Source of the DNA: Asterias rubens
Taxonomy: Eukaryota > Echinodermata > Asteroidea > Forcipulatida > Asteriidae
Direction of reading: 5' to 3'
DNA length: 64,000 bases
NCBI RefSeq assembly: GCF_902459465.1
Contig: NC_047070.1
Coordinates: 15,154,156-15,218,155 of the forward strand
The notes beneath the pieces were generated by a model that worked only from the letters and a program-made list of their open reading frames with translations, was not told the origin of the DNA and did no database searches. Within the stretch, counting starts at the first letter, position 1, and the number at the start of each line of letters is the position of its first letter. The translations under genes were made by a program, and so were the position numbers. Shown one piece after another: positions 11,487 through 21,210 of the stretch.

Positions 11487-11550
11487 TACTTCTAGAAACT
11501 ATAGTATAAAGCTTCCCGCTCACGGGGGAGCCTAATAGATTCTAGAAGTA
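11487..11550. mobile_element. 64-bp hairpin element with 9-bp target duplication
   Basis: The element starts TACTTCTAGAAACTATAG and ends ATAGATTCTAGAAGTA, a near-perfect inverted repeat. It is flanked on both sides by GTCCAACAC (11478-11486 and 11551-11559), a 9-bp target duplication. A 9-bp duplication is known for Mutator-like and some other DNA transposons, but the family cannot be assigned from 64 bp. A related left end occurs at 18547. Confidence 0.85.
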
Positions 11551-11559
11551 GTCCAACAC

Positions 11560-12088
11560 GTACAATTTCGACAGCTTGTCACCAGATTTGGCCCATTTTT
11601 ACCACTTTCATAAATCATGACACAAATTGTAAGGGCATAAACTTAATCTGCAATGTCTAATGAACACTCAAAACATCTCATCATTGAGAAAATATTTTTG
11701 AAGAAAAAAGACAAAAACTTGCCAAATCCTGTAGCGATTTCCCAGGTTTATATTTTGAACCTATCGCTTCTCTTTCTTTGCAAACGATTATTTTTAGGTC
11801 TATTTAATAAGGTTAATCACGAATAGCAAAATATCAACAACCCACACAAAGATAATAGGCGATGCGTGCGCAAGTTGTGCATGACAACATACACCGCTTA
11901 GCAAACTGCCCCATCTGCCTACCCACAACGCATTGCGGTTCTGAATCGCAATAAACCTTATGACTGCATGCTTTATGTATGAGGAGTGAACGGCATGATT
12001 TCTTATATGACTTGGGAGGTCGGATGGTTTGGTTTAATGAAAGGTTGGTATCCTGGTGCTATCTGATTGTTGATTTTTCTAATTGCAG
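11560..12088. other. No coding exon seen; intron or upstream region
   Basis: A GC-richer patch near 11860-11960 (GATGCGTGCGCAAG, ACGCATTGCGG) looks promoter-like. The end at 12060-12088 is a typical pyrimidine-rich acceptor, ending TTTTTCTAATTGCAG. Confidence 0.5.
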
Positions 12089-12230
12089 GCAAGACCGTCC
12101 CTGAAAATGCGTGGTGTCCCATGTAAGCAGCGTTTTGTGTCCGATTTGAACGGCCTATTTGCTGTCTATAAGCCAACTGGAATTACCTCAGCTTTCCTAG
12201 TCAACAGACTTAAGCAAATCCTCTTCAGTG
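12089..12230 (+). CDS. TRUB1: TRUB1-type exon: N-terminal GLFAVYKP motif
   Basis: The acceptor is TAATTGCAG and the donor CTTCAGTG|GTAAGA. The exon reads from phase 0 and ends with one base of a split Glu codon. It contains an internal ATG at 12107, the minimal start, and the conserved [13 protein letters not shown] segment. Confidence 0.92.
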
Positions 12231-15200
12231 GTAAGAAAGTTACAATGTTGTTGAGAGTTGTTGAAATTTCAGGGCCCAAATTTATGTGAGGTACCAGATA
12301 CTGCTTAATTAGGTTCTTGGTATTTTAATGAAAAGTAAGGAGATAAACAAGTCATAAATAAGACACAGTGTAGTATTGGTTGTTTAACCGTTGTTTAACC
12401 GTTTTTTTTTAATGTTGGTTCACAGAACAAAAACGTCAAGACCAGGACCACAGCCATCACAAGACGAAAGGAATCTCACAGCCATCCAAGCAACTTCGGA
12501 TTGGACATGGTGGAACGTTGGACATGAATGCCTCAGGTGTCTTGGTGGTTGGAGTTGGGAGAGGTACAAAGATGCTGACTAATATGCTGAAAGGGAGAAA
12601 GGTAAACGCATTGCAGGTTCATTCATGCCCTCTTAACTTGATTTGGGGTTGAACTTAGAAAAATTTACTAGAATGGAACTCAAACCAAAAACCACTGGAT
12701 TAACTTGACCAACTGAGCTATCTAGCCCTATGTTGGCAGTCTCCCTATTTTGTAATTTTCTTTGTTTGAGGGGGGGGGGCAGTCAGTCGTCATACAACCG
12801 CTAACTAGCGTGTAGCCAGGATCAAGTTATAGGGTTGCAGTGAACTGCAGTGGCACCCTGTCAGGCCTGTATGCTTCTTCTCATGTGTACATTGTTTTGC
12901 GTAGTGTTGTTTCTGAGAAGAACCGGTGGTTGACGACTCAACAGTTTGATCAGTATGCTCTGATCATCTTCAGAAGGATGCTGGACTCTGTTGCTGTTGC
13001 ACCATCGAGCCAAGCCCAAGTACCGGTTAATCTTTTCGACAGCATCCAGCAACAGAGTCCACCTGAAGGGGATCAGAGCATACTGATCGAAACGTTGAGT
13101 TGTCAACAGCTGGTTCTTTACAGAACCAAGACTATTTTAAAAGAAATTTTCACATGATGCTACCACAAACCTCAACCGCTTCTACTCATACAATGTAAAG
13201 TTTTTAAATCCTACTTTGAATTTGGTCGGTCTCTACCAATCACAATCTATAAGCTTTTGAATTTATTCACATAGATTTTTTTCCAGCAATATTCTCTATA
13301 AGCAGCCCTTTGAAGTTGATTGTCTACTCTTTACCAACCCTTCTCAATAAACTCTTAAATTTTATTGACAGACTTTTTAAAAACCCAAGCAGTATTTTCT
13401 ACTTGAGCAGCTCCATGAAAATGAGCCCTTGGAATTTAACCTTAGAATTATGTTACTAATATTTGTTTTTGTTTGTTTGCTTGTTTGTTTGTTTGTTTGT
13501 TTTGGGGGTTGGGGTTACAGCGTTACCACGCAGTCGGATGTCTTGGTTCAGCTACAGACACACAGGATGCACTCGGCAAAGTTACACTTCAGTTGCCATT
13601 AGGTAAAGTACATTTTTAGTGATGGTCCTGATATTTTTGGGTTTAGAACATAATCGACAGGATCGGTGTACAATAGTCAAAAGATAAAATACTTTCATAG
13701 AACTATCCTGTAAATATTAGTGGACTAAAGGGTGAATGTTAACGATAAAATTACTGATTATAGCTGATTAGAGTCGAAGTGAAATGGTAACAGTAGAATT
13801 CAGAGGTTTTGGCTAATTGGGAAATTCACATAATGGTAATATTTTTATGTCTGACACTTATTCATGCTCAAATTCCAATCCTGAGAAGCTACAATGATGT
13901 AGCACCCACTATAAACCAGGTGATAACATGTAAGCATTGGTCGCGCAATCGGTCTAATGCTTCTCTTCACTTAGGGGTAAATGTGTACCTTTTTCGACAG
14001 ATTTTGTTCTTGTGATTTTCCTGGTGTAATTATGTTGGAGTGCTATTCTAAATTTGCACTTTAGATAACCAATATTTGTTGGTTCTACCAGTTAATTAAT
14101 CTGTGTTTAGTTCCAAAACACACATACATATTTACTCAGGTGGGATTCGAACCTATGCTTCTCTATGTGATTGAACTTGCACCATGCAGATCTTCAGTCC
14201 CCTGTGCATTACCACAGGGTTAGGATGTTACCATATTGGAGGCCAGCTCTCTTACAACTCTTTTTATATCACTTTCTTGTAGGGCATGTAACGCAGGACA
14301 TGGTTGAAGCTTCGCTTGAAGGATTTGTTGGCAATATAATGCAAGTACCGCCTTTGTAAGTGGTTTATATTTATATTATTTATAAATTTTCTCTGGGGGC
14401 TGGCTGGGGGTATAAACTGCAATGCACTGGTAGCGAAAGTAGGGCATATTTAGGCACAAAACGTGCTACCCATGCTTACATTCTTACAGACTATGAAAGG
14501 GGTAACAGACGTAAGAGATGGTGATAAACTGTTCCTAGTTTTCAATGAATATTTATTGCAAAATGGTACCAGGGTTTGCTCATCTTAAGGTTTTCTAGAA
14601 CCATTAAACAAGAGCTAGGTGTTGTTTTAGAAAGAGGTCAAATTGTGCTTTACTTCCAGCAACATATAAGTTTTTCACAAAATCTAAACCTCATTGTGTA
14701 GTCATATGGAAATTTCTTATCTTAACAGGTACTCTGCCTTGAAGATGGGTGGTGTAAGGATGTCTGACCTAGCTCGCTCTGGTGAAATCAACCAGCCTAA
14801 ACCAGCAAGACCAGTCACTGTGCATAATCTCAAGTGCCTCCAATTTTCACCACCATATTTCACTCTGGGTGAGTCTTAATTATTCACAGTTGTTGTCTTT
14901 TGCATCATCATTATGTGGCACAGTCTTGCGTCCATGGCCCCCTCCTCAGATTATTATGGGTAACACAAACCCTGGCTTGGGCCCCGCCTGCAGCTTGGGC
15001 TCTTGCGTTCACAGTGAAATGCTGCGAGTGTGAACCAGCTTTTGGTCCTATACATTTTTGGAGCAGCAAGTACTTTCAAAGCGTTGGTAGTTTGAACATC
15101 AGACGGAGCCTGGAGGCAGAGCCTAAGCCGAGGTTTGAGAAAGGTTCCTGTAGTCGCCGCCATCACCTGTTCACTTTCAACTGCTGCTTTTCTCAGCTCC

Positions 15201-16098
15201 ACTTTGTCACATTGTTTATCTAGCGAGCGTAGGGCGACCTCTGCCATGACTTGTACTCGTAGGCAGATAGCCAATCAGATCCCTTTAAGGTGGTCCCCTG
15301 GCTGCAGCTTCCTAGGTTGTATTGTATGGTAAACTTGGTGGGATCCCTGGCTACATGCGGTTAATTGGTCATATGGCTTCTGACTGGCATCCCTACGAAG
15401 ATATTGAAAAAATATGCAGACCAATAATAAAAAGGTTACATTGAAGAGTTAAATCCGGATGTCGTCGGTTCAAATCCCACACTTGTCAATTCTTCTTTAT
15501 TCAACCCCCTATTTTTTTTTTCTCCAGATGTTTACTGTGGTGGGGGCTTCTATGTACGGCAACTGATTCATGACCTTGGAAAAGGTTGGTGCTTTTTATA
15601 TTATGTTATAGGTTTGCATTTGTGATAAGAACTGTATACTACTAGGTACTTCCTGAATCTTGTGAAAAAAAATTCAGTTTGGGATTCGAACCCTCGTTCC
15701 CCACATTCTAGGCTAGATATTCAAACCACTAGACTGCCGAGTGGCCTGGTACTGAGAAGCTGTTACTGCAAACAATTTCATAAACTTGTACATACGTGAC
15801 ATAGTTTGTGTTACCCGCTTCTGAAAGAAGTTAAAAATCTTGTGTGTATTCAAACTTCCTTGACCACGATGGTACCAACAATATTGAGCACGATATGGGA
15901 GCATAATTCTGTTTTTTTATTCTTTCAATTTTAGTTCTGGGAACATGTGCACACCTAGTGGAATTGGAACGAACTCAACAAGGGCCATTCACTCTCCAGC
16001 ATGTTTTACAAACAGAGGAGGAATGGACATTTCAAAACATTTGTAAGGCTATTGCGGACTTTGATGAAACCATCCAACCAGGGAGGCTCTTAGAGTGA
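12089..16098 (+). CDS. TRUB1: TRUB1-type tRNA pseudouridine synthase (multi-exon gene)
   Basis: Coding exons are 12089-12230, 12426-12601, 13521-13602, 14283-14355, 14729-14868, 15528-15584 and 15935-16098. All have GT-AG junctions and consistent phase. From ATG 12107 they encode 271 residues; with the candidate exon at 10653, 311. Seen motifs: [14 protein letters not shown] near the N-terminus; [27 protein letters not shown] catalytic region (catalytic Asp 74 from Met 12107); [52 protein letters not shown]; and [12 protein letters not shown]. This order is that of eukaryotic TruB/Pus4 enzymes, which isomerise U55 in the tRNA T-loop; human TRUB1 is known to act on tRNAs and some mRNAs. The short YKP..G and GGTLD signatures favour TRUB1 over TRUB2. 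The carboxyl end is compact compared with human TRUB1. Confidence 0.95.
12426..12601 (+). CDS. TRUB1: TRUB1-type exon: catalytic GGTLD motif
   Basis: The acceptor is GGTTCACAG and the donor GAGAAAG|GTAAAC. It encodes a hydrophilic His/Lys/Gln-rich linker, then RIGHGGTLD with the catalytic aspartate and the [15 protein letters not shown] strand-helix. It ends in phase 0. Confidence 0.95.
12655..12755 (-). repeat. tRNA-derived SINE fragment in intron
   Basis: On the minus strand it reads GGCTAGATAGCTCAGTTGGT, an A-box-like tRNA sequence, followed by a TTTGAGTTCC B-box-like end. The same AGCTATCTAGCCCTATG motif recurs at about 48248. Confidence 0.6.
12868..13163. mobile_element. Long inverted repeat (fold-back element) in intron
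   Basis: Arms of about 120 bp flank a loop of about 50 bp. The best-paired part matches GATCAGTATGCTCTGATC in the left arm (about 12949) with GATCAGAGCATACTGATC in the right arm (about 13071), and CTCTGTTGCTG with CAGCAACAGAG. Outer parts (GTTTCTGAGAAGAACC and GGTTCTTTACAGAACC) pair less well. Open frames on both strands here are mirror images and are not genes. Confidence 0.85.
13521..13602 (+). CDS. TRUB1: TRUB1-type exon: [14 protein letters not shown] segment
   Basis: The acceptor is GGGGTTACAG and the donor CATTAG|GTAAAG. It encodes the conserved strand (K)[19 protein letters not shown], which aligns with the KRYTA.GELG.ATDT part of TRUB1. Confidence 0.95.
13603..14282. other. Intron of the TRUB1-type gene; SINE-like B-box remnant
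   Basis: No exon is seen. GTGGGATTCGAACCTATG at about 14141 is a reversed tRNA B-box, a probable SINE fragment. Confidence 0.6.
14283..14355 (+). CDS. TRUB1: TRUB1-type exon: GNIMQVPP segment
   Basis: The acceptor is TTTCTTGTAG and the donor CCGCCTTT|GTAAGT. It encodes [18 protein letters not shown] then IMQVPP. The Leu codon of PPLYSA is split across this junction. Confidence 0.94.
14729..14868 (+). CDS. TRUB1: TRUB1-type exon: YSALKMGG to FTL
   Basis: The acceptor is CTTAACAG and the donor CACTCTGG|GTGAGT. It encodes [19 protein letters not shown] and KPARPVTV, the family segment in which the substrate base is positioned. It ends with one base of a split Asp codon. Confidence 0.95.
14869..15527. 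other. Intron with SINE-like pieces
   Basis: A segment at 15285-15350 (GGTCCCCTGGCTGC, GGTGGGATCCCTGGCT) matches, in the opposite sense, the SINE-like sequence at 48300-48375. A B-box-like GGTTCAAATCCCAC is at about 15468. Open frames of up to 107 codons in both strands here have no family resemblance. Confidence 0.55.
15528..15584 (+). CDS. TRUB1: TRUB1-type exon: [16 protein letters not shown]
   Basis: A 57-bp micro-exon with acceptor TTTTCTCCAG and donor GGAAAAG|GTTGGT. The encoded [16 protein letters not shown] holds the conserved Tyr-x-Arg and Asp-Leu-Gly of TruB enzymes. Confidence 0.93.
15645..15750 (-). repeat. tRNA-derived SINE
   Basis: On the minus strand it has an A-box-like GGCAGTCTAGTGGTTTGA and a B-box GGTTCGAATCCC about 35 bp later. 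It is related to copies at 30051 (plus strand) and 51737-51896 (minus strand). It is not called a working tRNA gene because no acceptor stem closes around it. Confidence 0.7.
15935..16098 (+). CDS. TRUB1: TRUB1-type terminal exon with stop
   Basis: The acceptor is TTTCAATTTTAG. It encodes [20 protein letters not shown] and a short acidic tail, with TGA stop at 16096-16098. The LERTQQGPF motif is the C-terminal signature shared with TRUB1 (LTRTKQGPF in human). Confidence 0.95.
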
Positions 16099-16919
16099 CT
16101 TATTGCTTAGTCTTGGTCTCAAGACCTTTGCATGGATCTATTCTTGGCCTCGCTACCATGGGCAGCGCGCTGTGTTGCCCGCTAGCTCTGCCCTCCTCTA
16201 CTATATTATTGGTTCGATTTCCAGCTTCCAAAGACAGTCGTCAATCAAAAGGAATTTATGAAGAACAGGGCCCCCTGTGTTGGGTTGTCTAAAGTATGAG
16301 ATAGTGACATATTGTGGCCGAAGACTAAAGTTTGAGATAGAGACATCAGTGGACCAAGACTACTTGGAGCTTAGTTGCTTCTCAAAAGACAGTCGATGCA
16401 TGACAACAACTGAGGCTTCAAACTGATGGGAGGTTAATCGCTGGCAAAATTTCCAGTTGCTTGCTACGAGGATAATCAAAGAGCAAGGTTTTTTAGACGA
16501 GTCTTCTGAGTGTGGAGAATTTCTTTGGGTTAAGACCTTTCGGTTAAGAAACCATTGACCAGCCTTCTTTACTCAAGATCGTTGTGGTGGTGTTACAGAC
16601 CAAATGTTATTTACCAGGCTGAGAATGTATTTGCTTGAATGCATTTGCAGCATTTTAAACAAGCAACTTTGTGTGCCCATGTGCCAGGTGTTTCTTGTAA
16701 AACCCCTTGTAGAGTTACTATGCAGGCATGGTGCCTTTGTTGTTGTGTGAAAAGTTCATCCAGCTTGCCAATAATTCAAGAGATTCATATATGTTAAATT
16801 TGCATCAGGATGAAGAATAATTATTTCATGTGTTTGGTTTGACCCAAACTGAATATATAGTCCTTTGCACATCAGTTTATGGGTAAAATCAAATGAAATT
16901 CAAGAGTTGTAAAAAAGGA

Positions 16920-16925
16920 AATAAA
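16920..16925 (+). promoter_or_regulatory. Polyadenylation signal for the TRUB1-type gene
   Basis: AATAAA about 820 bp after the stop codon, followed by GT-rich sequence (TTTGTAATTGTTTGTTTG) at about 16965. It sets a probable 3' UTR of 16099 to about 16950. Confidence 0.6.
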
Positions 16926-16950
16926 GTTTATGTTTTTTAGATTCATGTTT

Positions 16951-18540
16951 AGAAAGTTTGAGTTTGTAATTGTTTGTTTGTGGTCACTGACAACATATCA
17001 ATGAGGAAAACATGAGTGCTGTAGTCGAGTCCTTGTTGTCCGAGAAAAACAAAAAAAAGGACTGGAGACCAATCTCGAGTCAGAGAGTCCAAAATTAATC
17101 AGTACCTAAATCAGAGATCAGAAACCAAGGCTATGAGTGTTCCCTTAGAATGCTGCTACACTCTGACCTCCCATCCCAAGAGATGCTGCCCTATGCACAA
17201 AGTTTGTGTTAGTTTGTTGTATGCCTCGCATCTAAGGGAATCAAAAGCTTTTATTTCACACGCAAAGATAATGGAGCATTGTCTGCTTTGATTTATTTTC
17301 TAGTAAAAGTGTACATTTAACATTTCAGCAGGGTTCCCCATCTCGCACCTTCATCACTCTATAATCTGTATTCACAAGGCTATGCTCAGTGGAAGCCGAA
17401 ATCCTTCACCAATTGTACAACTCGTCAACCCTTCTATTTTGAGCCATAAACATTTTGAAGAGCTGTGCAAAGTTTCATAAAAGAAAGAGGACAAAATAGA
17501 ACATCCTCTTTGTCAACTCCCACTTATTAGCATTTTACTTTTTAAATTTGGAAGAATTTATTTATTAAGCATTTTTTGTAGTATTAATAATTTTTTAATC
17601 ATAAATAAGTTGGGCTGAGGGGCTCGGAAAAAGAACATTTTTTTTGGGGGGGGGTGTAGATAATGCATCTAACTTCATTTGGAATAATGTGCAGCAGTTG
17701 AGTACAGTCTGTGATTGAAATCGACCGCCATAAAACTTGAATAGCGCCCTCTACAATTTTACAATGAACAAAAACTATTTTTTGACAGCCATCTGGTTGC
17801 TGCACCATACTTTTGCATGCAAATTTGACCTGGGTACCGCCTCTCTTTGTCTCCTATTGGAGATACATAATGTTTTTATGCATGTGAATATTTCGCCATA
17901 CGTCATGGCACTGCTGTGTTGTTTTGACTCAACTCTGTGCAGGCAGCTGATTTATTGTTAACTTGATTGACTGAAGAATGAGGTAACCATCTCCTCAGAA
18001 GTTGGCCACTTTTTCCGAAGCAGTTGGTTGTTGCAAGAACTGTTTCTTTGAGAAATCCTGCACAGAGCTGCTTAAAGTGGTAAGTGATTACTGACCGGAA
18101 TGCTAGGCAATTGTAGTTCTCCCTTTTTTACGAGGAAAAGTAAAGTGGTGTACGTGCCGTTGTTTTGTTTGTATTTTGGTGTTTTTATGGAGGAAATGTA
18201 TTGACGTAAGGAAAGGGCCTTAATTTTACTCCGGACTGCAGGCCCGAGACTAGTGCGGTTTCGTGTCCCGCCAGTTGGCCTACTTCTTTGCACACACCGT
18301 GACCCCGGAGGTAGAATGCACATGACCGGACAATTAGTAGTACCTAGTAGTACTGTAGTGTAGGCCAATAGTAAATACAACATAAAGTTGAAGTTTTTAC
18401 ACAATTCCTCTCCATGCTCACAAAAGTCACAGTCACTTTGGATATTTTTCCGCATGTCGCCACCAATTTATCCGCCATTAATTAACTCCAAAACCACTGA
18501 ATTGGTGACGAGGTCGTAAATTGTTTCCACTCTATTGAAT
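16951..18540. other. Intergenic; no gene seen
   Basis: Decayed GAGTCC-rich sequence is present at 17020-17095, and a poly-T then poly-G tract at about 17639-17654. A minus-strand open frame of 127 codons at 18072-18455 has no recognised domain and is not called. Confidence 0.55.
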
Positions 18541-18546
18541 AACAAC

Positions 18547-18690
18547 TTCTTCTAGAAACTATTATTAAAAAAGCTTCCCCTTAGCCCACTTTGTTGAGCT
18601 TTTAACATCAGTCATCACTGTCGCCATTACACAGTGATGAGACCGATGTTAAAAGCGGAGCCATTAACAGCTCAACAAGGTGGGCTAGCT
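18547..18690. mobile_element. Hairpin element related to the one at 11487
   Basis: The left end CTTCTAGAAACTATTATT then AAAGCTTCCCC resembles the 11487 element. A stem follows: AGCCCACTTTGTTGAGC (18583) pairs with GCTCAACAAGGTGGGCT ending at 18686, and an inner stem pairs TCATCACTGT with ACAGTGATGA. The right copy of the CTTCTAGAA end was not found, so the element is truncated or composite. Confidence 0.65.
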
Positions 18691-18820
18691 CCCCCTGAGC
18701 TCACACTCGACTCGCATCACAGCCTATAGAAAGCAGTACCCGAAAGACAGATGCGAACAATCTTCTCTTACATTATTACATGTCTTCCTTACACTTTTGC
18801 AGTCTATACACGGTTAACTG

Positions 18821-18910
18821 TTCATATAAAACCTTTAATTTGCATCATTTTTCTCTCTCTTTTGATTCATATAAAACCTTTAATTTGCATAATTTTTCTC
18901 TCTCTTTTGA
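18821..18910. repeat. 45-bp tandem duplication
   Basis: Two copies (18821-18865 and 18866-18910) of a 45-bp unit beginning TTCATATAAAACC and ending CTCTCTCTTTTGA differ at one position that I can see. Confidence 0.9.
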
Positions 18911-20639
18911 GTCAGTCAGATACTACATGAACTAACTTTGACCAAAGTGGGGCGTTGTTCTCCTTTTTGTTAAAATTTCAAGAAGGAAAAAAGTACGGTG
19001 CCCCATACCCCAGTCAATGCCAGTTACTGAGTCTAGTCTGGTAAAACAATTTCTGGTCCAATACACATTTTTAGCTAGGGAGGGGAGTAGTAGACTGCCC
19101 TGTGGTTTTGTGGATTATTTCCCAAATTCGAGCCCTGCATAGTGTGCATAATCGGAAGTTTAGAAACCTAATTTTTGTGAATTGCAACCTGCTGGTTGTA
19201 GGGGTACAGTCATTATTTTTATGACATTACCATTTGGATGCAAAAAACAGTTGTTTGTTACTGTATTTTACATCAGGTGCAAATATAATGTCTGCTGAGT
19301 GGCAGTGCTGGCATTGTACCCCTTTTGGATAACTTTCGGTATGGCACCACCACTTTTTCACAAATTGTTACAAAAAGATCTCATTGAGGTAAATTAGATA
19401 CGATATTATTTCTTATCAAACTTTTCCTCCCTTTTTTGTTGAATGCCGCCCTTGATACAGATTACAGCAAGGTTGGGTCTGCTGTCACCTCGCCAACGTA
19501 AAACATAAAGGGGTTCGATATTCATACAGAAGAATCATATATTGCCGTTTTCTTGATGAAGCAGCTCAATTCCATTAAAATTCAACTGCAAATTTCAGTG
19601 GATACCTTCTAATGTTTTTCTTTATAAATTTGTCCACATCAGCGTTAAATTTATAAAAATACAAAATGATAATCATACAATTGTTATTTTTAATATTGTT
19701 GGGCATAAATGAATTCTGTTAAAAGTTATTAAATAACAGTACATTTCAGATGAGTTGATTGTAAAAGCATCAAGGTTTAAAACCAATTTGTACTCCCCAG
19801 TCCTATAAACAAAGGTTATTTCCTTTCCCAAACCTTGGCCTGCGCTGTTCCGGTTCTAGGGTCCATTTGGTTTTTGAAGCACTGTACATTGGAAGAACAA
19901 AGTGTAGTTCGAAGTCTCTTTTTTTTTTAGAATGGCAATCAAAACATTTAGCAGTGTCAGTGTGTATGCAAAAGACTAAACTGTTATGATAAAATAGTAC
20001 TTTTTTCACACAATACTAAAAAGCTGTTGATCAAAATATCTGAAGATCAGAAGTTGTTTGATAGTATTCCTTTAATTTGGGTAATAAAATAATTAGCTCG
20101 TCTGAATTTTGAACTAGGCCAGATGGGACGTCCATTTTTATCCATACACAATAACAACAAGGTAATAAAATTATACCATCTTTAAACAGTAGGCCCATGC
20201 AGTCAGTGTGTACAGCTATTATTAAATAATGACATTGTGTACACAATAACAGTGAATTTGGTTGTACGCAGCAACAACAAACCAAGATGGTTGTTCCTAT
20301 GACGATGACGATATCACCAGTAGCAAAGTCCAATTTACAAAACCTCTGTACACTGTGTCTATAGGTTACTATTTTAGCTGAGGTCATGTGAGACTAAATT
20401 GGTAATGGATATATTTTTAGAATTGTTGATCAACTGGGCAGTCAGTGTCTGTGACCCTTTGAAATTAGGGTACATTGGTTTTATTTCAAAGTCATTCACA
20501 TTACAATCGCCTAGTGTATATATTGGGGATCAGGTTGGCTCAGTTGCTTGTTTAGATGCAATCTTATTCTAGTCAGTGGTTGGTTTGGGGAATCGCACCC
20601 ACAACCTTGTTAGTGCAACTCCTAAAGTGTAGGAAACTT
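18911..20639. other. Intergenic; no gene seen
   Basis: AT-rich sequence. Minus-strand open frames of 68 and 118 codons at 19803 and 20031 lack recognisable motifs or splice context. Confidence 0.55.
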
Positions 20640-20775
20640 GACATGGTGGCTTCTTTCCCTGCCTTTCACCTCTGTGGACCGTGGTTGGAATCCCATCTCA
20701 GTCCAGAGCCTTGCATTTTGTTTGGATTGGGTTTTCAGTCCCTACCTGTTTGCATCGTGAACGTTCCCCTATTCC
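20640..20775 (+). repeat. SINE-like repeat, single copy of the 194-bp array family
   Basis: The sequence GCTTCTTTCCCTGCC, CACCTCTGTGG, GGTTGGAATCCC and TTTTCAGTCCCTACCTG matches in order the tandem units at 40855-41680. The B-box-like GGTTGGAATCCC suggests tRNA ancestry. Confidence 0.75.
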
Positions 20776-20830
20776 AGTTTTCCTCCCACATCTAATATTG
20801 AGTACTTGGTTTTGTTTGTTTGTTGGTTGT

Positions 20831-21210
20831 TTAAAGCCATTGGACCCTTTCGGTACAGAAAAAAAAAAAAAATAAAATCACAGATTTACAAATAATTTAC
20901 AGGGTTTACAGAAGGTAATGGTGAAAGACTTCTCTTGAAATATTAGTCCATGAAATGCTTTACTTTTTGATAAAACGGTAACACAATATAAATTCTCGTT
21001 AGCTAGAATTACGGATTAACTTTAAACACATGTCATGACACGGCGAAACGCGCGGAAACAAGAGTGGGTTTTCCCGTTATTTTCTCCCGACTCCGATGAC
21101 CGATTGAGCCTACATTTTCACAGGTTTGTTGTTTAATATATATATGTTGTGATACACGAAGTGTGGGACTTGGACAATACTGTTTACCGAAAGTGTATAA
21201 TGGCTTTAAA
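20831..21210 (-). mobile_element. MITE family 2, older copy
   Basis: Starts TTAAAGCCATTGGACCCTTT and ends AATGGCTTTAA. It has the family marks CGTCATGACACG-like GTCATGACACGGCGAAACGC, CGATGACCGATTGAGCC and TTTTCACAGGTTTG. It is in the opposite orientation to the copies at 24190 and 32827 and more diverged from them. It is non-coding. Confidence 0.9.

Noticed and set aside
12840-13157. Overlapping open frames on both strands in the TRUB1-type intron
   Set aside because: They are opposite readings of the arms of a long inverted repeat.
14900-15274. 107- and 106-codon open frames on opposite strands
   Set aside because: Intronic, partly over SINE-like sequence, with no family resemblance or splice support.
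15645-15750. Possible tRNA gene
   Set aside because: It has A- and B-box-like parts but no paired acceptor stem, and related sequences occur at several sites, which fits a SINE. The same applies at 30051, 32170, 49189 and 51737.
18072-18455. 127-codon minus-strand open frame
   Set aside because: No recognised domain, no upstream promoter or splice context, and composition like the surroundings.
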